The notes below the pieces were generated by a model, which was given only the letters and a program-made list of their open reading frames with translations, was not told where the DNA came from and searched no databases. A stretch of DNA of 64,000 nt from JADJWR01 sp963847675 (lineage in GTDB: Bacteria > Pseudomonadota > Gammaproteobacteria > Burkholderiales > Burkholderiaceae_F): NCBI GenBank assembly GCA_963847675.1, contig CAWKAP010000005.1:404030-468029 (forward strand), read 5' to 3'. The translations under genes and the position numbers were made by a program. Positions 18,175-26,424 of the stretch are shown piece by piece; position 1 is the first letter of the stretch, and each line of letters starts with the position of its first letter.

Positions 18175-20727
18175 TCAGGGGCTGATCGCGTCGAGCAGGT
18201 CGCGCTCGATCTGGGCCTGGCCGCGCCCGTCCTCCAGGATCGCGCCGTCGATCAGGAACACGTCCTCGACGCGCTCGCCGAGCGTGTTGATCTTCGCGGT
18301 GTGCACGTTGACATCGTGCGTTGCGAGCACTCGGGTGATGGCGTAGAGCAGCCCGATGCGGTCGGTGGTGGTGATCGAAAGGAGGTGCTGGCGACCGCGC
18401 TCGCCGGCAGCCAGCGTGACATTGGGGGCGACCGGGAAATGCCGCGAATGGCGTGACAGGCGGCCCTTGACCGGCGGTGGCAGCGGCGTGATGGCCTCGA
18501 TCCAGTCGGCGAGCTGCTTGTTGATCAGTCCCAGCAACTCGCGGTAGTCGGTACGGCCGTGGTCGGTGACCAGGAACGAGTCGAGCGCGTAGCCGTGCCG
18601 CGTCGTGTGGATCTTGGCGTCCAGGATCGAAAGGTTGCGGCTGTCGAAGTAGCCGCACACGCGCGCGAACAGGTCCTTCTGATCGCGCACGTACAGCAGC
18701 ACCTCGACGGCGTCGCCGGTCGCGGCCAGCCGAGAACGGACGATGGCGCGGTCGGTGTTCACGTGGGCGAGCAGGGTCCGCGTGTGCCAGGCGATCTCGC
18801 GGGCGCTGTTGCGCATGAAGTAGACGACGTCGAGCTGCTGCCACAACGGTTCGTGCGCGGCGGCCGAGATGCCGTACAGGTCGAGGATGCGGCGCGCCTC
18901 CTCGGTGCGTCCCTCGAGCACTGCGGTGGCCGGCAGCGCCTCGCCGCCGAGGCGTCGCCGCGTCATGCGGAACAGATCCTCGAGCAGCTTGCCCTTCCAG
19001 CTGGTCCAGACGCGCGGGCTGGTCCCGCGGATGTCGGCGACCGTGAGCAGGTACAGCGCCGTGAGCCGGCGCTCCGTGCCGACCAGCTCGGCGAAACGGC
19101 CGACCACCTCGGGATCGGCGATGTCCTGCTTCTGGGCCACCTGGGACATCGTCAGGTGGTGCCGGACGAGAAACTCGACCAGCGCGGCGTCTTCGCCGCG
19201 GATCCCGTGCTGCCGGCAGAACACGCGCACATCGCGCGCGCCCAGTTCGCTGTGGTCGCCGCCGCGGCCCTTGGCGATGTCGTGAAACAGCGCGGCGACG
19301 TACAGCAGCCAGTGCCGGCCGAACTCGGCGATCAGCTGGCTGCACAGCGGATACTCGTGCGCGTATTCGGCCATCGTGAAGCGGCGCAGGTTGCGGACCA
19401 CCTGCAGGATGTGCTGGTCCACGGTGTAGACGTGGAACAGGTCGTGCTGCATCTGGCCGACGATGCGGCGAAACACCGGCAGGTAGCGGCCCAGCACGGA
19501 CCACTGGTTCATCCGCCGCAGGCCGTGCACGATGCCGCGCGGTTGCCGCAGGATGGCGATGAACGTCTCGCGGTTGCGCGGGTCGCGGCGGAAATCGGCG
19601 TCGATCAGGAAGCGCGCATGCCACAGCGCGCGCAGCAGCCGAGCGGTCATGCCCTTGAGGTCGGGGTGCTGCTGCAGGACCAGGAAGCCGCGCAGCAGCG
19701 CGTCGGGATCGCGGTCGAACGCGTTGTCATCGACGATGTCGAGCATCTCGCCGCGGGCGACGAACACGGCGTCGATCGGCTGCGGCTGCGGATCCTCGTG
19801 CGGAAACAGCCGTTCTTCGATGTTCTGCAGGACGATCGTGTTCAGCTGGGTCACCAGCTTGGCTGCCCGGTAGTAGCGCTTCATCAGCACTTCGCTGGGA
19901 CGGTGGGCTGCCGAGGGCTCGAGCCCTTCGGCGGCGGCAATGGCGGCCTGCACGTCGAACAGCAGGCGGTCTTCACGGCGACCGGCGACGATGTGCAGGC
20001 GTGCCCGGAGCTGCTTCAGCGTCCGCTCGCTGCGGCGCAGCCAGCGACCCTCCTCGGCGGTCAGCAATCCGCCGGCAACCAGTTCGTTCCATGACGTGCC
20101 CAGTCCCGCGGCGCGGGCGGCCCACAGCAGCGTATGCAGGTCACGCAGGCCCCCAGGACTTTCTTTGCAGTTCGGCTCGAGGCTGTACGCCGCCTCCTGG
20201 TACTTCAGGTGGCGCTGCTGTTGCTCGAGCACCTTCTCTCGAAAGAAATGTTGTGGATCAACAGTTTCAAGAACATTTCTGACAAATTGATTGAAGAGTG
20301 CGACCGGGCCGGCGACGCGCCTGGATTCGAGCATCGACGTCAGCACCGTCACATCGTGGGCGGCCTGCTCGCGGCACTCGGCGACCGTGCGCACGCTATG
20401 CCCGATGTGCAGGCCGAGGTCCCACAGGCTGCCCACGAGGCTCTCGATGGCGCCCAGTTCGTCGGCTCGCGTGTCCTGCGGGACGACGATCAGCACATCG
20501 ACGTCGGAGTGCGGAAACAATTCACCCCGACCGTAGCCGCCGACCGCGATGATCGCCGCGCGTCGGGCGACGCCGTGACCACGGGCGAGCTTCCTCAGCG
20601 TGCGGTCGACGCTGCGCGCCAGACCGCGCAAAAGCTGCTGGACCGGACGGCCGGCGTGGAAGGCCGCGATCAGCAGTTCGCGCTCGGCGCGCAGTTCGCT
20701 GCGCAGCGCGAAGCCGATGTCGTTCAT
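18175..20727 (-). CDS. glnD: Bifunctional uridylyltransferase/uridylyl-removing enzyme (PII sensor)
   Basis: GlnD senses glutamine and adds or removes UMP on PII proteins, controlling nitrogen assimilation. I chose the ATG at 20727 (850 residues, MNDIGFALRSEL); an in-frame start eight codons upstream would run into map. The nucleotidyltransferase motif GGYGRGELFPHSDVDVLI lies near residue 68, the HD hydrolase motif FHDIAKGRGGDHSELGARD in the middle, and two ACT domains at the C-terminus (ITTTDRIGLLYAITRVL). It follows map on the same strand with a 13-base gap, the common proteobacterial order glnD-map-rpsB. Confidence 0.95.
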   Translation of the reverse strand: MNDIGFALRSELRAERELLIAAFHAGRPVQQLLRGLARSVDRTLRKLARGHGVARRAAIIAVGGYGRGELFPHSDVDVLIVVPQDTRADELGAIESLVGSLWDLGLHIGHSVRTVAECREQAAHDVTVLTSMLESRRVAGPVALFNQFVRNVLETVDPQHFFREKVLEQQQRHLKYQEAAYSLEPNCKESPGGLRDLHTLLWAARAAGLGTSWNELVAGGLLTAEEGRWLRRSERTLKQLRARLHIVAGRREDRLLFDVQAAIAAAEGLEPSAAHRPSEVLMKRYYRAAKLVTQLNTIVLQNIEERLFPHEDPQPQPIDAVFVARGEMLDIVDDNAFDRDPDALLRGFLVLQQHPDLKGMTARLLRALWHARFLIDADFRRDPRNRETFIAILRQPRGIVHGLRRMNQWSVLGRYLPVFRRIVGQMQHDLFHVYTVDQHILQVVRNLRRFTMAEYAHEYPLCSQLIAEFGRHWLLYVAALFHDIAKGRGGDHSELGARDVRVFCRQHGIRGEDAALVEFLVRHHLTMSQVAQKQDIADPEVVGRFAELVGTERRLTALYLLTVADIRGTSPRVWTSWKGKLLEDLFRMTRRRLGGEALPATAVLEGRTEEARRILDLYGISAAAHEPLWQQLDVVYFMRNSAREIAWHTRTLLAHVNTDRAIVRSRLAATGDAVEVLLYVRDQKDLFARVCGYFDSRNLSILDAKIHTTRHGYALDSFLVTDHGRTDYRELLGLINKQLADWIEAITPLPPPVKGRLSRHSRHFPVAPNVTLAAGERGRQHLLSITTTDRIGLLYAITRVLATHDVNVHTAKINTLGERVEDVFLIDGAILEDGRGQAQIERDLLDAISP

Positions 20728-20740
20728 TGGCTGCGCCGTG

Positions 20741-21568
20741 TCAGGCGGCAACGGTCCTGCGGCCTTCCGCCCGGGCAGTCCGCGCCGGCGGAGGCATCAG
20801 CGCCGAGACGGTCAGGACTTCGAATCCGGTTTCCGTCACCAGCACGGTGTGCTCCCACTGTGCCGAAAGACTGTGATCCTTGGTGACGATGGTCCAGCCA
20901 TCGGCCAGCTCGCGAATCTCGCGGCGCCCGGCGTTGATCATCGGCTCGATCGTGAAAATCATCCCGGCCGCCAGCCGGTCGAGCGTGCCCGGCTTGCCGT
21001 AATGAAGGACCTGCGGCTCTTCGTGGAAGCGCCGCCCGATCCCGTGGCCGCAGAACTCGCGCACGACCGAAAAGCCGTGCTTCTCGGCGTGCGTCTGGAT
21101 CGCATGGCCGATGTCGCCGAGGAAGCCGCCCGGCACGACCTGCGCGATGCCGGCCCACATGCACTCGTACGTGACCTCGCACAGTCGACGCGCGGCAAGC
21201 GACGGCTCGCCGACGTAGAACATGCGGCTCGTGTCGCCGTGAAAATCGTCCTTGATGACGGTGATATCGATGTTCACGATGTCGCCGTTCTTCAGTACCC
21301 GGTCGCCCGGAATGCCGTGGCAGACCTGGTGGTTGACCGACGTGCAGATCGACTTCGGAAAGGGCCGGTAGCCGGGCGGGGCGTAGTCCAGCGGCGCCGG
21401 AATGGTGCCCTGATCACGCACCATGTAGTCGTGGCAGAGCCGGTCGAGTTCGCCGGTCGTCACGCCGGGCCGCACGTGCGGGGCGATGAAATCGAGGACC
21501 TCGGCGGCCAGGCGGCCGGCCACCCGCATCCGTTCGATTTCCTCCGGGGTCTTGATCACGATGGCCAT
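20741..21568 (-). CDS. map: Methionine aminopeptidase type I
   Basis: MAP removes the initiator methionine after deformylation. The 275-residue enzyme shows metal-binding residues in VNIDITVIKDDFHGDTSRMF, HGIGRRFHEEPQVLHYG, GMIFTIEPMIN and SAQWEHTVLVTE. CTSVNHQVCHGIPGDR holds the active-site histidine. Length is close to E. coli MAP (264), with a short extra C-terminal tail rich in Ala and Arg. It is divergent from rpsB; the shared 170-base gap carries the rpsB promoter. Confidence 0.95.
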   Translation of the reverse strand: MAIVIKTPEEIERMRVAGRLAAEVLDFIAPHVRPGVTTGELDRLCHDYMVRDQGTIPAPLDYAPPGYRPFPKSICTSVNHQVCHGIPGDRVLKNGDIVNIDITVIKDDFHGDTSRMFYVGEPSLAARRLCEVTYECMWAGIAQVVPGGFLGDIGHAIQTHAEKHGFSVVREFCGHGIGRRFHEEPQVLHYGKPGTLDRLAAGMIFTIEPMINAGRREIRELADGWTIVTKDHSLSAQWEHTVLVTETGFEVLTVSALMPPPARTARAEGRRTVAA

Positions 21569-21582
21569 GGGCGGCGGCTCGG

Positions 21583-21612
21583 TTCAGGCGGCTCGGCACA
21601 TGCTCGTATAAT
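21583..21612 (+). promoter_or_regulatory. Candidate sigma70 promoter of rpsB-tsf
   Basis: TATAAT at 21607-21612 is a perfect -10 box. TTCAGG at 21583-21588 is a weak -35 at 18 bases. Transcription would start near 21619, leaving a leader of about 120 bases before rpsB. Confidence 0.55.
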
Positions 21613-21737
21613 ACGCGGCTGCCTTTGGGGAACCGGGGCAAATCGCGCGCATCGCCACCAAGGTGCCGAACGGAAAGCAGCTTCTCCGTACCGGCCGCGG
21701 CGATTGCGTTGGACCCAACCTTGGATGAGGAACTGCA
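21613..21737 (+). promoter_or_regulatory. rpsB 5' leader, possible S2-binding regulatory RNA
   Basis: In enterobacteria the rpsB leader (once annotated as sRNA t44) is bound by protein S2 for feedback control. Here the leader has a GTTGG/CCAAC hairpin close to the ribosome site ATGAGG. I assign the role by position only; I did not match the conserved structure base by base. Confidence 0.35.
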
Positions 21738-22490
21738 ATGTCCGTGACCATGCGTCAAATGCTGGAGGCGGGTGTCCATTTCGGCCACCAGACCCGCTTC
21801 TGGAACCCGAAGATGGCGCCGTTCATCTTCGGCCACCGCAACAAGATCCATATCGTCAACCTCGAGCGCACGCTGGAGAACTTCCAGTCGGCGGCGAAGT
21901 TCGTGCGCCAGCTCACCGCGAACCGCGGCACGATCCTGTTTGTCGGCACCAAGCGGCAGGCGCGTGAGATCGTCGTCGAAGAGGCACAGCGCGCCGGCCA
22001 GCCGTACATCGACCAGCGCTGGCTCGGCGGCATGCTGACCAACTTCAAGACCATCAAGGCGTCGATCAAGCGCCTGAAGGAGATGGAGCAGACGGTCGAG
22101 GAGGGCGGCCAGGAACGCATGTCCAAGAAGGAGGCACTGACCTTCCAGCGCGAGATCGACAAGCTGAACAAGTCGATCGGCGGCATCAAGGACATGAATG
22201 CGCTTCCCGATGCGATGTTCGTGATCGACGTCGGCTACCACAAGATCGCGGTTGCCGAGGCCAAGAAACTGGGCATTCCCGTGGTCGGGGTGGTCGACAC
22301 CAACCACTCGCCCGACGGCATCGCCTACGTGATCCCGGGCAACGACGATTCCAGCCGGGCAGTGCGCCTGTACGCGCGCGGCATCGCCGACGCGGCGCTC
22401 GAGGGCAAGGCGCAGGCGCTGCAGGGCGTGGTGCAGGTGGCCACCGGCGAGTTCGTCGAGGTCGAGGAAGAAGAGGAAGCGGAAGGCTGA
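21738..22490 (+). CDS. rpsB: 30S ribosomal protein S2
   Basis: S2 is a late-assembling small-subunit protein at the head-body junction. The 250-residue product begins MSVTMRQMLEAGVHFGHQTR and contains FVGTKRQAREIV, QRWLGGMLTNFKTI and VVGVVDTNHSPDGI, all highly conserved. The C-terminus is a short acidic tail (EEEEEAEG). It is first in the long plus-strand run and is followed by an intercistronic terminator before tsf. Confidence 0.98.
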   Translation: MSVTMRQMLEAGVHFGHQTRFWNPKMAPFIFGHRNKIHIVNLERTLENFQSAAKFVRQLTANRGTILFVGTKRQAREIVVEEAQRAGQPYIDQRWLGGMLTNFKTIKASIKRLKEMEQTVEEGGQERMSKKEALTFQREIDKLNKSIGGIKDMNALPDAMFVIDVGYHKIAVAEAKKLGIPVVGVVDTNHSPDGIAYVIPGNDDSSRAVRLYARGIADAALEGKAQALQGVVQVATGEFVEVEEEEEAEG

Positions 22491-22518
22491 CCGTGGGCCC
22501 CGCCGTGCCGTCTTCGAG

Positions 22519-22541
22519 AAGGGGCGCAAGCCCCTTTTTTC
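22519..22541 (+). terminator. Rho-independent terminator or attenuator between rpsB and tsf
   Basis: AAGGGGC, a GCAA tetraloop, then GCCCCTT running into a T tract forms a compact hairpin 28 bases after rpsB. An equivalent partial terminator between these genes is known in E. coli and lowers tsf relative to rpsB expression. Confidence 0.85.
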
Positions 22542-22566
22542 TAGCAGATTCGAACAATCCAGGAGT

Positions 22567-23478
22567 ATGAAAGTGGCGGAAATCACCGCGAGCATGGTCA
22601 AGGAGCTGCGCGAGCGCACCGACGCGCCGATGATGGAATGCAAGAAGGCACTCGCCGAGGCCGGCGGTGACATGGCCAAGGGCGAGGAAATCCTGCGCGT
22701 CAAGCTGGGCAACAAGGCGAGCAAGGCCGCGAGCCGGATCGCCGCGGAGGGGGTCGTCGGCGTCGACGTCAGTGCGGATGGCAAGCTGGCAACGATGGTC
22801 GAGGTCAACTGCGAGACCGACTTCGTCGCCAAGAACGAAGACTTCCTCGCCTTCGCGCGCGACCTGGCGAAGCTTGTCGCCGGCAGGTCGCCGGCCGACG
22901 TGGCGGCGCTCTCCGATCTTCCCCTCGGTGACGGCACAGTCGAGGCGACGCGGACCGCACTGGTCGGCCGCATCGGCGAGAACATGTCGATCCGCCGCTT
23001 CGCGCGCGTGGAGGCGAAGGGCCGCATTTCGAGCTACGTGCACGGCGGTGCCAGGATCGGAGTCCTGGTCGACGTCGTCGGCGGCGACGCGGAACTCGGC
23101 AAGGATCTGGCGATGCACATCGCGGCGAGCAAGCCGAGGGCCCTCGATGCCGCGGGAGTGCCCGCCGAGAGCATCGAGACCGAGAGGCGGGTGGCAGCGG
23201 AAAAGGCGGCCGAGGACGCGGCGAAGTCGGGCAAGTCGATTCCGCCCGAGATCCTCGCCAAGCGGGTCGAGGGCACCGTGCAGAAATACCTGAAGGAGGT
23301 GACGCTGCTCGGTCAGCCGTTCGTGAAGGACGACAAGCTCAGCATCGAGCAGCTGCTGAAGAACAAGGGGGCCAAGGTCGAGCAGTTCGTGCTGTATGTG
23401 GTCGGCGAAGGAATCGAGAAGAAGAGCTCCGATTTCGCCGCCGAGGTGGCCGCCCAGGCCGCCGCCGCGCGAGGCTGA
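22567..23478 (+). CDS. tsf: Elongation factor Ts
   Basis: EF-Ts is the nucleotide exchange factor of EF-Tu. The 303-residue protein begins MKVAEITASMVKELRERTDA, then PMMECKKALAEAGGD. The Tdp motif and core carry EVNCETDFVAKNEDF, and the C-terminus has ILAKRVEGTVQKYLKEVTLL and LLGQPFVKDDKL. The ribosome site AGGAGT lies just upstream of the ATG at 22567. It lies downstream of the attenuator and 13 bases before pyrH. Confidence 0.98.
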   Translation: MKVAEITASMVKELRERTDAPMMECKKALAEAGGDMAKGEEILRVKLGNKASKAASRIAAEGVVGVDVSADGKLATMVEVNCETDFVAKNEDFLAFARDLAKLVAGRSPADVAALSDLPLGDGTVEATRTALVGRIGENMSIRRFARVEAKGRISSYVHGGARIGVLVDVVGGDAELGKDLAMHIAASKPRALDAAGVPAESIETERRVAAEKAAEDAAKSGKSIPPEILAKRVEGTVQKYLKEVTLLGQPFVKDDKLSIEQLLKNKGAKVEQFVLYVVGEGIEKKSSDFAAEVAAQAAAARG

Positions 23479-23491
23479 CGGCGGAGGGCGC

Positions 23492-24211
23492 ATGGCCGAT
23501 GGTCCGATCTACCAGCGTGTCCTGCTGAAGCTGTCGGGCGAGGCGCTGATGGGCAGCGACTCGTTCGGCATCAACCGGGAGACGCTGGAGCGCATGGTGG
23601 CCGACATCGGCGAGGTCGTTCACCTCGGCGTCGAGATGGCGGTGGTGATCGGGGGCGGCAACATCTTCCGCGGCGTCGCGCTCGGCGCGGAGGGCATGGA
23701 CCGGGCCACCGCGGACTATATGGGCATGATGGCCACCGTGATGAACGCGATGGCGCTGCAGGACGCGATGCGGCGTGCCGGCATCGAGGCGCGCGTGCAG
23801 TCGGCACTGAACATCGAGCAGGTCGTCGAGCCGTACATCCGGCCCAAGGCGATGCGGTACCTCGAAGAGGGCAAGGTCGTGATCTTCGCCGCCGGTACCG
23901 GCAATCCTTTCTTCACTACCGATACCGCCGCCGCGCTGCGCGGGTCGGAGATGGGGGTGCAGATCGTGCTGAAGGCGACCAAGGTCGATGGCATCTACAG
24001 CGCCGACCCCAGGAAGCACCCCTCTGCGACGCGCTTCACGAGCATCAGCTTCGACGAGGCGCTGTCCCGGCGCCTGCAGGTGATGGATGCGACGGCCTTC
24101 GCGCTGTGCCGCGACCAGAAGCTGCCGATCAAGGTGTTCGACATCACCAAGCCGGGGTCGCTGCGCCGCGTGGCCATGGGTGAGGACGAGGGCACCCTCG
24201 TGCACGTCTGA
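23492..24211 (+). CDS. pyrH: Uridylate kinase
   Basis: PyrH phosphorylates UMP to UDP. The ATG at 23492, preceded by GGAGGGCGC, gives 239 residues starting MADGPIYQRVLLKLSGEAL. The amino-acid-kinase signatures are clear: MAVVIGGGNIFRG, the UMP and GTP control region YMGMMATVMNAMALQDAM, and FAAGTGNPFFTTDTAA. Upstream codons in the same frame belong to the tsf 3' end and were excluded. It sits in the usual order before frr. Confidence 0.97.
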   Translation: MADGPIYQRVLLKLSGEALMGSDSFGINRETLERMVADIGEVVHLGVEMAVVIGGGNIFRGVALGAEGMDRATADYMGMMATVMNAMALQDAMRRAGIEARVQSALNIEQVVEPYIRPKAMRYLEEGKVVIFAAGTGNPFFTTDTAAALRGSEMGVQIVLKATKVDGIYSADPRKHPSATRFTSISFDEALSRRLQVMDATAFALCRDQKLPIKVFDITKPGSLRRVAMGEDEGTLVHV

Positions 24212-24248
24212 CCGCCGTGTTGTAATCGAGGGGCGAAGGGAGACCAAG

Positions 24249-24809
24249 ATGACGATCGCCGACATCCGCAGTACAGCCGAGCAGAAGATGCACAAGACGG
24301 TCGAGGCGCTGAAGCACGACCTGGCCAAGATCCGTACCGGCCGCGCCCACCCCGGGCTGCTCGACCACATCCATGTCGACTATTACGGCTCGCTCGTGCC
24401 TCTGTCCCAGGTGGCGCAGATCGGCCTTGGCGACGCGCGCACGATCACCGTGCAGCCGTGGGAGAAGAAGATGGTGGGTGCGGTCGAGAAGGCGATTCGC
24501 GACTCCGACCTCGGCGTGAATCCCGCCTCGCACGGCGAAGTCATCCGGGTGCCGATGCCGCCGCTGACCGAGGAGCGGCGCAAGGAGCTGACCAAGGTCG
24601 TCCGGCATGAAGGGGAGAACGCCCGCGTCGCGGTGCGCAACACGCGCCGCGACGCGATCAGTCACCTGAAGGACATGCTCAAGAAAAAGGAAGTTTCCGA
24701 GGACGACGAGAGACGGGCGCAGGACGACGTCCAGAAGCTGACCGACCGCTTTGTCGCCGAAGTGGACAAGCTGGTGGCGGAGAAAGAGAAGGAGGTTCTG
24801 ACCGTCTGA
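24249..24809 (+). CDS. frr: Ribosome recycling factor
   Basis: RRF splits post-termination ribosomes with EF-G. The 186-residue product starts MTIADIRSTAEQKMHKTVEA at the ATG at 24249 (GGGAGACCAAG ribosome site). It contains LAKIRTGRAHPGLLD, VQPWEKKMVGAVEKAIRDSD, RVPMPPLTEERRKEL and the final long helix ending VDKLVAEKEKEVLTV. Length is typical of the family (185). Confidence 0.98.
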   Translation: MTIADIRSTAEQKMHKTVEALKHDLAKIRTGRAHPGLLDHIHVDYYGSLVPLSQVAQIGLGDARTITVQPWEKKMVGAVEKAIRDSDLGVNPASHGEVIRVPMPPLTEERRKELTKVVRHEGENARVAVRNTRRDAISHLKDMLKKKEVSEDDERRAQDDVQKLTDRFVAEVDKLVAEKEKEVLTV

Positions 24810-24836
24810 CGCGGCTGCGCCAGCGGACTGCCTGCC

Positions 24837-25595
24837 ATGGGCGCCGATCCTCTTCCTGCCATTCCCCGGCACGTCGCCGTCATCATGGACGGCAACGGCC
24901 GCTGGGCCACTGCCCGGCACCTGCCGCGGGTGGCCGGACATTCGCGCGGCATCGACGCGGTTCGTGCGGCGGTCGAGCAGGCGGGGCGGCGCGGCGTCGA
25001 GTACCTGACGCTGTTCGCGTTCAGCTCGGAGAACTGGAAGCGGCCCCAGGAGGAGGTCGGCACACTGATGCGACTGTTCGTGTCGGCGCTGCAGAAGGAA
25101 GTGGGCATGCTGACGGAGAACGGTGCGCGCCTGCGCGTGGTCGGCGATCTGAGCGCGTTTGACACGCAGTTGCAGTCGCTGATCCGCCGCGCCGAGCGGG
25201 AGACCGAGGCCAACAGCCGCCTGCAGTTGACCGTTTGCGCGAGCTATGGGGGCCGCTGGGACATCGTGCGGGCGGTGCAGTCGCTGATCGGCACCGTGTC
25301 CGATCCGCGGCAACTGGCGCACACGTTGTCCGAGACGCAGCTTGCCGAACACCTGGGCCTGTCGTTCGCGCCCGATCCCGACCTGCTTATCCGGACCGGC
25401 GGTGAGCGACGGATCAGCAACTTCCTCCTGTGGCAGTGCGCCTACAGCGAACTCTATTTCACCGACACGCTGTGGCCGGACTTCGACGCCGCCGCGATGG
25501 ACGCCGCGCTGACCTGGTACGCGACCCGCGAACGGCGCTTCGGGCAGACGAGCGCCCAGGTAGCGGCGCCGGCTGTCGAAGAACTGCGTGCTTAG
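24837..25595 (+). CDS. uppS: Undecaprenyl diphosphate synthase
   Basis: UppS condenses eight isopentenyl units on farnesyl diphosphate to make the C55 lipid carrier precursor for peptidoglycan and O-antigen. The 252-residue protein has HVAVIMDGNGRWA with the catalytic Asp18, FAFSSENWKRP, and the C-terminal PDLLIRTGGERRISNFLLWQ and SELYFTDTLWPDF. The last eight bases overlap cdsA. Membrane-lipid and translation genes are intermixed here as in other betaproteobacteria. Confidence 0.97.
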   Translation: MGADPLPAIPRHVAVIMDGNGRWATARHLPRVAGHSRGIDAVRAAVEQAGRRGVEYLTLFAFSSENWKRPQEEVGTLMRLFVSALQKEVGMLTENGARLRVVGDLSAFDTQLQSLIRRAERETEANSRLQLTVCASYGGRWDIVRAVQSLIGTVSDPRQLAHTLSETQLAEHLGLSFAPDPDLLIRTGGERRISNFLLWQCAYSELYFTDTLWPDFDAAAMDAALTWYATRERRFGQTSAQVAAPAVEELRA

Positions 25596-26424
25596 ACAGC
25601 GCGTCATCACTGCGATCGTCCTGCTGGCGGCATTGCTCGCCGCTGCGGCGGCCGGACGCCCGGCGCTGGATGCGGCGCTCGCCATCCTGATCGGAGCCGC
25701 GACCTTCGAGTGGCTGCGGCTGGCGCAGCACCCGACCGTGCTTTGCGTCGCTGCGGGAGTCGTCTTCGCCGGCGCGCTGCTCGCGGCGCAGCTGCTCGCC
25801 CTCGGGCCCATGGTCGAAGGCTTCGTGTTCCTGCTTCTGGCGATCGCCTGCGCCACCTGGCTGGGGGTGGCCGTGCTCGTGCTGCGCGGCGCGCGGCGCG
25901 GCGCGCGGCTGCCGCATGGGCTGTCGACCGTGCTCGCCTTTGTCCTGCTCGGCGCGGCGTGGTTTGCCCTGATGCGCCTGCTCGATGGTGGCGTCGCCTA
26001 CGTGCTGTCGGTGCTGGTGATCGTCTGGCTGGCGGACATCGCCGCCTACTTCGCCGGCCGCCAATGGGGCCGCCGCAAGCTGGCGCCGGCGATAAGCCCC
26101 GGCAAGACCTGGGCCGGCGTGGCCGGCGCGGCGGCGGCGGTGGTCGGCATGGCTTTCCTGCTCGCACGCGTCGCGCCTGAAGCGCCGGCGTTTTCGACGC
26201 TGCTGCAGCAGCGCCTTGGGCTCGCCGCGGCACTGGCGGTGCTTGCCGCGCTGGTTGCGCTTTCGATCGTCGGCGACCTGTTCGAAAGCGTGCTCAAGCG
26301 CCAGGTCGACGCCAAGGACAGCAGCCATCTGCTGCCGGGTCACGGGGGCGTGCTCGATCGCATCGACGCGCTGATCGCCGTCCTGCCGGCGGCGGCGCTG
26401 CTCGACCTGTGGCTGCGCCGATGA
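25588..26424 (+). CDS. cdsA: Phosphatidate cytidylyltransferase
   Basis: CdsA makes CDP-diacylglycerol, precursor of all the cell's phospholipids. The 278-residue integral membrane protein has about eight hydrophobic segments and the CDP-diglyceride synthase signature near the end: SPGKTWAGVAGA, then SIVGDLFESVLKRQVDAKDS and HGGVLDRIDAL. The start is a GTG inside the uppS 3' end, giving MLRQRVITAIVLL. Its stop overlaps the dxr start as ATGA. Confidence 0.93.
   Translation: MLRQRVITAIVLLAALLAAAAAGRPALDAALAILIGAATFEWLRLAQHPTVLCVAAGVVFAGALLAAQLLALGPMVEGFVFLLLAIACATWLGVAVLVLRGARRGARLPHGLSTVLAFVLLGAAWFALMRLLDGGVAYVLSVLVIVWLADIAAYFAGRQWGRRKLAPAISPGKTWAGVAGAAAAVVGMAFLLARVAPEAPAFSTLLQQRLGLAAALAVLAALVALSIVGDLFESVLKRQVDAKDSSHLLPGHGGVLDRIDALIAVLPAAALLDLWLRR

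Noticed and set aside
17462..19624. A 720-codon minus-strand frame overlapping glnD, def and the phosphorylase
   Set aside because: It is off-frame to glnD and antisense to def, with an arginine- and proline-heavy composition typical of shadow frames.
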